A stretch of 64,000 bases of DNA. Source: Theristus sp. LFF4_11. Taxonomy: Eukaryota; Nematoda; Chromadorea; Monhysterida; Xyalidae. This document shows positions 23,046-33,868 of the stretch, piece after piece (the first letter of the stretch is position 1; each line of letters opens with the position of its first letter). The notes under the pieces are model-generated. The model ran no database searches and was not told the DNA's origin. It saw nothing but the letters and a program-made list of their open reading frames with translations. The stretch is from the NCBI GenBank assembly GCA_030248135.1, contig JASANC010004988.1, positions 1 to 64,000 on the forward strand. Reading direction: 5' to 3'. The position numbers and the translations under genes were made by a program.

Positions 23046-23111
23046 ACCTGAGTTGTGTGCCCAACGTATTGTGATTTTGGTCCGACCTTCGGGGCTTATG
23101 TAAAAGTCAGA

Positions 23112-24148
23112 ATATTATCTAAAAATGCGGGAGACGCATATAAAAGGAGGAATATGGCCTTGTGTAAGCAGTTAAAGACTTGGCTCGACAACCTTTTCAA
23201 GTCTCTGATGTGGTACACACGGATACAAGTACATAAGAGTCATATTTTTGCGCCGTTTATTTTTTATTTAGGTTGCAAGTGGCAACCCTCGTACATTGTA
23301 GACAAATGAAACTTTCACATTTGCCTTTTTCTAGCATTTAGCGACCTCTAAAACCACTAAAATAACGATCAGACTTTAGATCGCTGACACTGGTTTGCAC
23401 AAAGTGTATCGCAGAGGCATTGGGAACGCAAGGTCTCCTTCTGTGGCAATGACTCACCGGTTTATCCTGGCACAAGAGTTTGGTAAAAAGGGTGAAAATC
23501 AACGGAAGACAACACTTTTTGCACTGGTGCTGCTGTATGCACAGCGGTGCGTACGTTAGCAACAACGATAAAGCTACATGCAGCAATGTTTTGCAATCTC
23601 TGATGTTTCTGTTTTTTGCACAGAATTTACAGTATAGCCGATTAAACATGGCAGCTTTTTTCAGGGTGCAAGGAGCGCGCGAATTTTGAATAAAAGAAAA
23701 AGAAGTTCAGAAACCAAATTGTATGCCAAATTTGACGCGTTTTTTAAGCTAATGGATTATCCGTATTATTCTGTTCATTCTTTCTCCCTCGCACACATGA
23801 TTGGAAATTATGTTGGCATTTTTGAAAAAGACAACTCCTAGTCAGCGACTAATCCCGCCTTGACGGACTGCCTCATTTATTCGGCCATGCTGTTCAGAAT
23901 TTCGCACATGATGTGATTTTAGACTAAACTGAAGAGGACAATTGAAAAATATCTAGATAACTTCAAAATTTTTACGCTTTTCAACAAGCTTGTAAACAAC
24001 AAACGCGGCGCAAAAATATGACTCTTATGTACTTGTATCCGTGTGTACCACATCAGAGACTTGAAAAGGTTGTCGAGCCAAGTCTTTAACTGCTTACACA
24101 AGGCCATATTCCTCCTTTTATATGCGTCTCCCGCATTTTTAGATAATA
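23112..24148. mobile_element. Inverted-repeat element, family 2, copy 1
   Basis: The ends are nearly identical inverted repeats of about 145 bp (23112-23258 and 24003-24148). They begin TTATCTAAAAATGCGGGAG and include TCTGATGTGGTACACACGG. The interior carries a family-1 MITE (23628-23893). A second copy lies at 38609-40046, and a single-end fragment near 28510-28550. No transposase. Confidence 0.85.
23628..23893. mobile_element. MITE, family 1, copy b (nested)
   Basis: Begins TACAGTATAGCCGATTAAAC and ends ATTTATTCGGCCATGCTG, with the shared internal words GCAGCTTTTTTCAGGGTGCA and AATCCCGCCTTGACGGACTG. It lies inside the family-2 element, after CAGAATT. Confidence 0.8.
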
Positions 24149-24511
24149 GTAAATATATGTCCTGACCATGTAAATTTGCCGGTATTTGCTGATTGGTTGC
24201 TTGCTTATATCTGCCGTTGTACCTTGTATTGGAGATCAGGTTCAACGCGGTCATTTCAAAATGTATTTTCGTTTTTTTTTTTTGTTTTTTTTTTTTTAGG
24301 GGGGGGGGGGGGAGAAAAAAAAAAGCAATTTTTTTGTTTTTTCTGATGTTCTCAAAAGAAAATTTTTTTTCTAGCCGCGTGTTGGGCCGCGGTTCCCGGC
24401 TCGTTGTGTTTTTTTTTTTTTTTTTTTTTTTTTCTTCCCTTCCTCTAGATTTTAAATTTGATTGGCGGTGCCCAGCCTAATGTTTTTCTTTTTTTTTTTT
24501 TTTTTTTTTGT

Positions 24512-24563
<52 letters not shown>

Positions 24564-27500
24564 TGTGGGGGGGGTGGGGGGTGGTGGGGGGGGTTGGGGT
24601 TGTGGGTTTGTTTGTCTGTGTGCGTGGGGGGGGTATATATGTTCGGCAGGTGTTTTTTCTGCCGGGTGTGCGGGTGGGGGCTGTTGTTGAATATGCATGT
24701 AATTAGCTGTGCATCCCTCCGCGGCAGATGTGTGATTTTTTTCACTCTCATAGCAGCGGTTCCGAATGTCATTAACAGCCAGTTTCTCTTCTCTCAGCTG
24801 CACACGTTGCTGCTCAAAAGTAGCTTTATAGCTAGTTTAGTTGCAGCCTTCTGACGCCAAGTCAACATTCTGTTGCTGTGTTTTTTGCTTACAATCTCAA
24901 GGGTGACTCTTATGTTTTTTTACAGCCCTATACGCATGTATATTTAATCATGTTCCGTATAAGCACTATCACACCATGCCATTGCAATGCACACTGGTAT
25001 TTAGTTCAAGTGTTTGCCACCTATACTGTTTTCCTGTGCAAATCGCCGTTATGCACCTGAAGAACAAAGCGGATAAACAAATGTGTATGATTCAGCAAGC
25101 AATGTTCCAGCAAGCTCCAATGATCTGTACTTTTTTGTGAACTTCAACTTACGTAAATTTTTCTCCGGTACGTTTCTGCCAGCAGCGCCGTGCTTAGGAG
25201 CCTTCGTTTCTGTCAGAAACCGAAAAAAGCAATCCGAAAGAACAAAAAAACGCAAAAAACGCGATATATTGCTGGCATCTTATGATCTTGATTTGCGTTG
25301 GCTATTTATGTTTGTTTCGCGTTATTCCTCTGGACCTTTGCGAAATCCCACGAGAACAGCACAACTTTCGAATGTTTTAGGTGTCAAAATCGTTGCCTCC
25401 ACCGAGTGACCGACCTGTGACGGATTGCGCAGTGGCGTGCACGCTCCCACGTTTCGCGCTTGTCTTTATCTGCTTTTTTGTATATTTCAAATTCAGTGTG
25501 CTGGTTTTTTCTTTCTATACAAAGTAATTGATGGTCAAAAAAGAAGAAATACAGTAAACAGAAAATATATGCGCAAACAAAAAATGTGGCCCGTTCTTAA
25601 GCTTGGTATATTTTCAGGAGTTTTTAGGCGTGCGTGCATTGTTTTCAACTCATGGATGGGATTCAGCTTAAAAATTTTGCATCCATTTTTGTGCAGTTAT
25701 TTTTGGAACTCATACCATATACGGTAGTAGATTAGACAGGAAAGAAAAATGTGCGTGTGCGGGATGTGTTCTTTTTACACCCATTAGAAAGATCCGTTAG
25801 TTTTGTTTTGATATCCCGTTTTTATAAAGTTTGGTTCGACCGATTTCAGACGTGTTTTATCGTTTTAGGAATTCTGTTGGGACGTTTGAGTGGATAGGCT
25901 GTTGTGTATGTGGAATGTACACGCATATTATTAAAGAAATGTTGGCCACAACGATTGTTCGGTGGTTCACAGCCCAGTTTTTCGTTGGTCTCTTGGTGGT
26001 GTTGTGCAAGAAAAAGATGAGACGACACTTGAAAATTCCAGAAAATCTCTTTTTGTGTTTTGCCCATCGCTGATGAACAAGGCGCACATCAATTCGAGAC
26101 TTTTCATAGAAAAATGTGCAGCGTTTTTGCGGCAAGTCGTGTGTGTGGTCTGCTGGAATTAAAAGAAATCATGTACATACGTCTGTTTTTTTAAACCTGT
26201 TGCACGAGTCTTCGAGCAGTCAGTTTATGTTTTTTATTCTGATGCAAAAAGCTCCTTGTCATGTTCAGACTCAGAGTCTTAGCCGAGGCGAGGGTAATCT
26301 TTCAGTTGGAAAAAAAGTGAACAACGTCACGTTAAAGGACAGTTAAATTGACCTGATTTGTACACGTTCACATTTTTGTCACGTGCAAACAAATTTGCAT
26401 ATTTAGTTTTATTTTGTTCGCAAATTTAGTGTTCTTTCTTGAGGTTCGGTTGCTGGCTGCTTTATACAAAGCGCACATATGGCTTGAATCTGCTTGCGAG
26501 CCAAGCGACACATGCACTTGCACAAGCGTGCACACAAGTAGACAACCATGTTAGAACGCAGCAAGTGTCATGAGCAAAAGTGACGATAATGAAAAAAAAC
26601 GCTTTTTGCATTCATGGCATCCAGTTGGCGCGCACTGAAGCTGTTTCTTTTCGTGCCACTGAAATAATAATATTATTGTGTCGTTGTGTTTCACGGTGTT
26701 CCGTATCATTTATATCAAACGGTTCGCAGACATTAAGCACAACACCACTGTGAATTGTACCTCGCCATATATGAAAACGACACTGAATGTTTTAGGTTTG
26801 CACATTCCGTCAGTCAGTACGCTTTTGTATGGTGCTTGCCTTAATCTCTGTGTGCTTGTCAATTCATATAATTTTATTTATCATAGTCCAGTTCTCACGC
26901 AAGTTGGGATCTTTAATATTTTTTTTCACCAAGCTCGTAATCGCATACAAGGATTCTTGAAATGTATGCATGTTTGTAAAACATTACAAGTTGCTATCTG
27001 ACTGTGGCTTTTGAGCCATCTGCAGACATGTGTTTTATTTTATTCATGTTTAATGTATTGTACACGGTGAAAAAATTTACTGTGGATGACGTCCATAGCA
27101 ATGTCCTTCCCTAAAAGATTTCACCTTTTGAGTTCTGACTGTTAAAAACGTGGTAAAAAGGTTGAAAAGTTTCCACTGCCAAACGCTTATTCAAATGATT
27201 TTTTCTGAAATCCTCTTTGTTTGCCATTGAAAGAATGATAAATATAAAATGGTACGGTGTCTTTAAAGCGCTGCATGCGTGCATTCATATTTTCTTCTTG
27301 GGTCCGGTCCGGACTCCGGCGTAAATCCGTACCACCAGAAATTCGCGTGATTGAATAAAGTTAACGCAGTTTTCTATATTTCTCTTTCTTGTGTTGCACA
27401 GTGTGGGGTATAGCAAAAACATGAGTTTTCGTGGTTTTTTTTGTGGTCTGAGTTTGCCAATTTGTTCGAAATTCGCAGCGCCGAGTGTTTTTATGTGTTT

Positions 27501-28040
27501 TCAATTTGTAACTTGATAACACTCACCCATCTCATTAGTTACCAGAACTCGTAACAGAAGCAAAGTTTGCGGCAAAAAGGCGAGCGTCAGGGTTATTGAC
27601 GACAGGAGGCACTTGGCCTGGGCACACCCTGTTCGTCGTATATGTGAATTGGCAGCTTATGATTTCTCAACGCACATATATTCGAAAGTTTCGGTACACG
27701 GTTTAAAAACACACCAATCAATTGTTTGTCTTCGACTCAAAATGTCTGAAAGCAAAAAGTCCTTCGGCGCTTCTTAAGCGACTTCTTCATTTTCATTTTT
27801 TCAGCACACTGTACCCCAGCAGTTTTTATACCATTTTATCGAAAGTATAAGCTACTCTCCAATCTCAAAAACGGGCCAATAAATATAACAAATGTAAATC
27901 GACAGTGTTTTGCAGATATGATCGTGACTTCCGACAAACACTGTTACTGCGCATAAAACGTTTTACATCTTTAGAATTATGTTTCCATCTTTTGAATTAT
28001 GTTTATATGTACACGTATCTGTATAAACATATATGTATTA
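24149..28040. other. Gene-free stretch with homopolymers
   Basis: 24270-24640 is dominated by long T and G runs. The rest to 28040 is AT-rich with no gene, RNA or repeat that I could support; short open frames show no domain. Confidence 0.4.
24268..24640. repeat. Poly-T/poly-G low-complexity block
   Basis: Successive runs of T (up to about 30), G (up to about 12) and T again, with few other bases. Run lengths here should be treated as uncertain because such tracts are error-prone in sequencing. Poly-Phe, poly-Lys and poly-Gly frames over it are artefacts. Confidence 0.9.
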
Positions 28041-28044
28041 TCTT

Positions 28045-28320
28045 TTCGTGCGAAGGAGGCGGAGTAATGTTGACTGATGTGTAGAAAAGCCGCACAGCTG
28101 AAAAGTTGTTTCGCGCCCGAACGCAGTTTGAATACAAAATAAAAAAAATTTATTTAGTGAGAAAAAATTCTGATTAGCTTTTTCCCTATTTCTTGCACAA
28201 ATCTGCCGTCAGAATGCGTTAAGTTTTGCTGATTTCAAATTGCCGCGCAGACATGAAACATTTTCTCTATCTGTGCGTGCAAACGCATATTGGGTCACGT
28301 TTAGTAAGAACGATAATACA
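28045..28320 (+). repeat. Dispersed repeat, family 3, copy a
   Basis: Runs from about GCGAAGGAGGCGGAGTAATG to GTGCAAACGCATATTGGGTC. It is repeated in the same orientation at 29130-29410, more diverged at 55140-55455, and in reverse at about 48235-48490. Non-coding, nature unknown. Confidence 0.7.
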
Positions 28321-28507
28321 CTTGAGAGCCACACACCACATGTACTTGTACATGCACATGGATGGTCGACAAAGCTCTAATTTTAGTGATATTGTTTGCG
28401 TATTTATGGACTCTTAAGAGTAGAAACTTTGGTGTTATGAACGCCCGTTTGGGATTCAATGAAGCGCTGATAAGGGGATGTTTTCATCGCCATTCGCGAC
28501 CAAAGCG

Positions 28508-28552
28508 GAATTCCTCCTTTTATATGCGTCTCCCGCATTTTTAGATAACTTT
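28508..28552 (-). repeat. Fragment of the family-2 terminal repeat
   Basis: TTCCTCCTTTTATATGCGTC through CCGCATTTTTAGATAA matches the end of the element at 23112-24148. Only one end is present. Confidence 0.75.
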
Positions 28553-28664
28553 AACAATGTGGAGATGCTTTGATACATCAGCTTCAAATAAAATAGGATT
28601 TTGTTTTGAATCCAGAGCGGTGCATCAGAAACCCGATTCGAAAGTTGTAGCAGAAAGTTGTATT

Positions 28665-28920
28665 TACCGTAAAGTCTCGCATGTAAGGTCTCCTTATATA
28701 AATTTGAAAATCAAAAATTTCCGAAAAACGGAATTTTGTGGTAAGTGGGAGGAGGTCTTATGAAGCGAAGATTAGAAATTCCGGACCTTATAAACGGAGT
28801 GGGATTTCGACCAAGTCAAAATTTTGAATTTTAATTGGTTTCCCGCCGTGTGACACTCCGCCTACTTTTGGGTGGGAGTTTTATTAGTGAGAGGAACCTT
28901 ATATGGAAGACTTTGCGGTA
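28665..28920. mobile_element. MITE with CCGTAAAGTCT ends
   Basis: The left end TACCGTAAAGTCTCGCATGT and the right end ACATGGAAGACTTTGCGGTA-like sequence are inverted repeats with TA at both borders. Total is 256 bp, non-coding. Confidence 0.75.
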
Positions 28921-29129
28921 TTTCTCAGCACATGTATGTACATAATTGATAGATAAAGGCAACAGCAATAATGCTTGGTTTCACGTTGAAGTACTTGTTT
29001 CAATTTTATTCAAGTCAATCCGTAGAACCAGGACTGAACGTGACATTTCTAAAATTTTAAAGAAGATAAAATTCTATTTTTTATTATGAACCAAACTGAG
29101 CCTATGCTGACGTTGAAGCTGGTATTATC

Positions 29130-29410
29130 TTTTTGTACGAAGGAGGCGGAGTAATGTTGAATGATGTGTGGGAAAGCCGCACACTGAAAAAATGTTTCGC
29201 GCCAGAACGTAGTTCGAATATGAATTAAAATAAATTTTGTTTAGTGAGAAAACATTCTGACTGGTTTTTTCTCAATTTCTTGCACGAATCTGTCGTCAAA
29301 ATACGTTAAGTTTTTGCTCATTTAAAATTGCCGCGCAGCCATGAAACATTTTCTCTATCTGTGCGTGCAAACGCATATTGGGTCACGTTTAATAAAAAAG
29401 ATAATACCGT
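29130..29410 (+). repeat. Dispersed repeat, family 3, copy b
   Basis: Same order of words as the copy at 28045: GAAGGAGGCGGAGTAATGTT, a GCGCCAGAACG segment, TTCTGACTGGTTTTT, and GTGCAAACGCATATTGGGTC. The two direct copies are about 1.08 kb apart. They could be terminal repeats of one element or independent insertions. Confidence 0.7.
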
Positions 29411-29870
29411 ATTACCCCCAATAAACCCCCATGGGGGATTAATACGTCAGCGACTTTTAGGGGTGGGGGTTTATTGGTGGGGGGGGATTATTGGTGGGGG
29501 GGGGTTTATTTTACAAAAAATTCTAGGGGTGGGGGTTTGTTGAAAAATAGCAAAAATACATTGCATGGCAGGCAAGAAAGTCGCAGAAACTTCTACTCTA
29601 CATAGAAATTTCCTTTTATAACAGCCTTTTGTAATGAAATTACTATAAACTCACCCATTTGGGGCCTTTGGTAGCACAATTTCATCATTTTCACTGCAAC
29701 CAGCCACTGAATTCGCTGGGTATGTGTTTCAAACAGGTCTCCAATAATCCCCCATGGGGGATTATTTGTGGGGGGGGGGGGGGGATTATTCGGAAACTGG
29801 TCGGGGGGGTGGGGGTTTATTGGTGGGGGGGGATTAATGGTGGGGGGGGTTTAATGGGGGTAATACGGTA
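29405..29870. mobile_element. MITE with CCGTATTAC ends and CCCCCATGGGGG core words, copy 1
   Basis: The termini TACCGTATTACCCCC and GGGGGTAATACGGTA are inverted repeats with TA borders. Each arm carries the palindrome CCCCCATGGGGG and arrays of G runs. The unique middle (GCAGAAACTTCTACT to GGGTATGTGTTTCAAACAGG) is shared with the copy at 53387-53835. Confidence 0.85.
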
Positions 29871-30367
29871 CTTCACTCAAATTCAAGTAATGAAGCAATG
29901 AAAGAAGTTCACTATAATTGTGTAATGAAGCGGCAAAGATCAAAGATGGTCAAAAAATGAAGAGCTGAAAGGTTAAAAAATAATGGCGTGTGAAAGGTCG
30001 GTAGATCAAGAGAAAGCAGAAACGAAGTAGCTACTGTCTGGGGGCTTGATAAATAATGCAAAAACCGTTTGTTCGCATCTTTTTTGTGTGTTATTGTATG
30101 ACCTGATTTTTAACGGCACAACAGTCATTTTTCAGTTTCGTTTACTCATTTTCTTCGCAAGTTGTGTTCGGTAGACATGTAGGTATAAGTCAATACATAA
30201 ATTGACTTAGCTGCAATTTTTCCAGCGGCTCTTGCCTCAACCGAGTCTTATTTTTAAAAGAGTTTTCGATTGCTTGGTAACTAACCAACTGGAACGGAAT
30301 GGGCATAACCTTCAAAAAGCTCTGAAACGTGAATCTAGATCGTTCCATCAATGACATTGCTGTAACC

Positions 30368-30631
30368 TACGGAATGGCCGAGTAAACATAGCAGCTTTTT
30401 TCAGGGTGCAAGAAGCGCGCGAAATTTGAGTGAAAGATAAAACCGTTTCGGAAATCCAATTGTGTGATAAATTCAACTTGTTTTTTTATCTAACTGATTA
30501 TTCGTGCTATTCTGTCCATTGTTTCTCCTTTGCACGATTGGGAATTATGTTGGCATTTTTGAAAAAGACAACTTCTAGTCTGTGACTGATCCCGCCTTGA
30601 GGGACTGCCTTATTTATTTGGCCATACTGTA
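30368..30631. mobile_element. MITE, family 1, copy c
   Basis: Runs from TACGGAATGGCCGAGTAAAC to TTATTTGGCCATACTGTA, with TA at both borders and all of the family's internal words. It is the most complete forward copy. Confidence 0.85.
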
Positions 30632-30745
30632 CCTAGTATTTTGTGTCACAGATTTGATTTCGCATGCATTAATTCCTTTCACCATTCTCACATATTGAAA
30701 AAATTGAACCCTTGCTTCTATGTACACATTCTATACATGTCTATG

Positions 30746-31019
30746 TACGGTTATGGCGAAATAAATAAGGCAGTTCTTGTGTTCTCCCTCAAGGCGGGAT
30801 TAGTCGCAGACTAGGAGTTGTCGTTTCCAAGAATGCCAAGATAATTCCCAGTCGTGTGTGGAAGGGAGACAGAATAAACAGAATACTAATAGCACGAAGA
30901 GTAAATTAGTTGAAAAAACACGCCAAAGGTGACACACAATTGGGTTTCTGAACGTCTTTTTTCATTCAAATATCGCGCGCTCCTTGCACGCTGAACTCTG
31001 TTTACTCGGCCATTCCGTA
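30746..31019. mobile_element. MITE, family 1, copy d (reverse)
   Basis: Reverse orientation of copy c, from TACGGTTATGGCGAAATAAA to CTCGGCCATTCCGTA, beginning only about 115 bp downstream. The head-to-head pair could form a large hairpin. Confidence 0.8.
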
Positions 31020-32661
31020 CATGTACTGTGGGTATAAAAACAATAAAATCTGAAAAACAGAAGTAAAAGCGAGAACTTTTTTTTGAGACGATTAAATTAT
31101 GAGTGAGCATCGGTAAATTATCAAAACAATCGTATCTCGTTTCAGCAAGTCTCGAAAAGAATGAGTTTCTGCTCGGTAAAATGTCCCGCAAAGCTTCCAG
31201 ACGTAATGTATGTTTATGCGTGCAACTTATATGTACAATGTACATGAAGAAAGCATCTATAGTTTTGTATGTTTTTCTAAAAGAATGCGTTCCTTCGCTA
31301 GAAACTTGTGCGGGTTCATTTTATTTGAAATGTGCTCACTTGAAAACTTATGCATTCAACCATATTCAAATGTAGCTTTTTTGCAGCTGCGTTTGCATTT
31401 AGCAGATGTGCTTTGTGGTCCATTATTTTTCAAACAATTCAAGCTGTACCGTTGTTACATTCATGATAGTATATATGAAAAATACAGCCGCAACCTGCTG
31501 GTAAGCATAGTTACACCTATGTGCGCCCACGTAGTTTTTGTTCAAATCGTTTGTATTTTAATTTTCTCAAAAAATTTTTCTACGTGATCAACTAATGAAC
31601 GTATCATATTGCCATATTATGATCTCAACAAAGTCTCTTGAAAGCACCGGTGGAAGTTACATGTGAACATCAGTGAGTTTTTCCTGTATTTTTGGGGATA
31701 ATTGCGTTACTACTAGCCATGTTGGTTGTAACCGATATTTGGTCCTCAACAATAATGTGTGTGTGTTCCTGTTCGTGCGAAAATGTTCGTTTCCACAACA
31801 CCAGTTCGACACAACCACAATACATGAAAGGTTCCATTATCTATCTGACAGTCGTTTTGTTGAAAACTTTGAAAAGTGTCGTTTTGTGTCGTCATCCGTT
31901 TTGTCGAGAGCATTTACGGTACATTTAGTTTGCGATTACTTTATTCGTGTACTTTAACAGCGAGCACTGCATTTCTATGCATCTGGAGTTTTATTTGGGT
32001 AAGCCCACCCTTTGGCGCTCGGCTTCACATGAAAGCAAAATAAAAATAAACTCGCTTTAATCGTGTTATGTGGTCGCACATGCACGCAGGTTGTGTGTTC
32101 CAATGTATGAGAATGGCTTGTTTTGTTGGTCGATGTTGGTACTGAGCGTCCAAATGCGGGTTCTGCCATATTACACAAATCTGAATGCATCGCATTGCGA
32201 CTTCTGCACTGTAGTAAGCTCTTCTTTCCATGGATTTATATCTGTACACAGTTTTAACCACGCACATGGAGGATCAGTGTTCACTCAATTACGTTTTGAC
32301 GTGCACGTAATGTTCTTTTTTTAAATCTTTACAGTTTTACCTAAAATTTGCCAAAGGTAAATAACTTTTTCTGATTTTCCATTTGGTTTATGTGGTTTTC
32401 CGGATATCGTGTATCATATGATATACCATAATCACCAACCAATCAGCTGATTCCTCATAATTTTTAATGCAATTTGAATTCCGGTAGTTCTTTTGGCTCA
32501 CTTTGTATAATAGATATGTCGATAGATTTTAGATGTTTTTAGATGATACGCATATCAGGTGCCTACATAAATTATAACTGAAGCATAATTGTAAAATACA
32601 GACAATGGTTTATGTAGTTTTCCTGTCAAACTGAACGTTTCAAACAGAATACAAATACCGG
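31020..32661. other. Gene-free stretch, nothing recognised
   Basis: AT-rich sequence with several short frames (31103-31587, 31673-31957 and 32070-32324). None has a domain or a splice pattern. Upstream control sequence of the GPCR gene could lie here or beyond. Confidence 0.35.
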
Positions 32662-32663
32662 TA

Positions 32664-33752
32664 CAGGGTGGGCCAAAAAAGGTTCCATTTTCAAACTGCT
32701 GTCACTGGCTGGTGTTTTAATATTATGAGCTAAAATTTTCAGCATTGATAAAACATGTGATGCCATTTTTCTGACAAAAATTTCATCCAGTTTGGTCGAG
32801 CAGATTCAGTTTTACAGCACAATGTTTAAAAATTCCCAAATTTTCAAAAAAACGGATTTTTAACCAAGAATTTCACAACGAATCATTGCTCATAGACATC
32901 CAAATCATCCAAATCATCATGGTTCGGGACAGCCAGATTCCAAACTGGCTCGCCTCGTTGATTTTGCTGGACTGCGCGTGAACATTGCGACCACAGTGTC
33001 TTGAATGCAGCAGCAATCGATGGTCGACCGGATCCACTCTTTCGGTAAAACACGTTGCCATGCTCAAACAGATTGGTGTGCCACAAAAGAACGGACTTCC
33101 TGGTTGGCGAATCCTCGTTGCGACCCAAATTGAATTTTACGCGAAACTGGCGAATCACTGCAGAAAAACTTGCAGATTGCTCCCACCAGACAGCACACCA
33201 GACCCGTTGTTCTGCTGTCCACTTAACCATGACGAAACTGCAGAAAACTGAATCTGAAACACTGTTTGTATTCAAACTTTTCAAAAGAAACAAATTAACA
33301 GACAGAGCAACACAGAAAACAAAAAATCAACTGAACAATTCTTTCTGTCGCAATCGCATGGCTGCTGACTCGAGTTCGTTGTGAAACATCAGAATTTCAC
33401 TCGAGCTGCTCAAATGCAATTCAAGTGTGAGACCTTTCCACTCTGAGCGCATGATTTGAACTATCAATACCCCGGGTATCCAAAAAGACCCATTTGTCAC
33501 CTTCGCAACAGTTTCAAAATTGAATCACGCATCTTGATACTAATTTTTTTTTCATTTCAGTCAATTTGTTGATTTTTCGAGCTTTTTAGAAAATCTGCCA
33601 CAGTGAGCGCTAGGAATTATATATCGAAAAAAAATTTTTGTCAGTAAAATGGCATCACATGTTTTATCAGTGCTGAAAATTTCAGCTCATAATATTAAAA
33701 CACCAGCCAGTGACAGCAGTTTGAAAATGGAACCTTTTTTTGGCCCACCCTG
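32664..33752. mobile_element. Mariner-like element with long TIRs, copy 2
   Basis: Starts CAGGGTGGGCCAAAAAAGG after a TA (32662-32663) and ends with the reverse complement before a TA (33753-33754). The TIRs extend over about 130 bp. At 1,089 bp it is almost the same size as the element at 17261-18351, and it carries a longer piece of the same transposase. It ends about 115 bp before the GPCR start codon. Confidence 0.85.
32883..33245 (-). pseudogene. Truncated mariner-type transposase, N-terminal HTH part
   Basis: The minus-strand frame (from about MVKWTAEQRVWCAVWWEQ) contains the first HTH, then the segment FEHGNVFYRKSGSGRPS typical of the linker in DUF4817/mariner-type transposase N-termini, and a second HTH-like stretch. 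It runs about 120 residues and ends before any catalytic aspartates. It is a defective remnant carried by the element. Confidence 0.65.
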
Positions 33753-33868
33753 TACTTTTGAACTGCCCTGTATTTGTGTTTTTAAACTCGCAAATGTTTA
33801 AAAGCCAGTAGATTTGTTTCTTTTGTTCCAGAACATGTTCAGCGACTGAAGTAATCGCGGCAATAAAA

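Noticed and set aside
24452..24854. Poly-Phe/poly-Lys frames
   Set aside because: Translations of T homopolymers.
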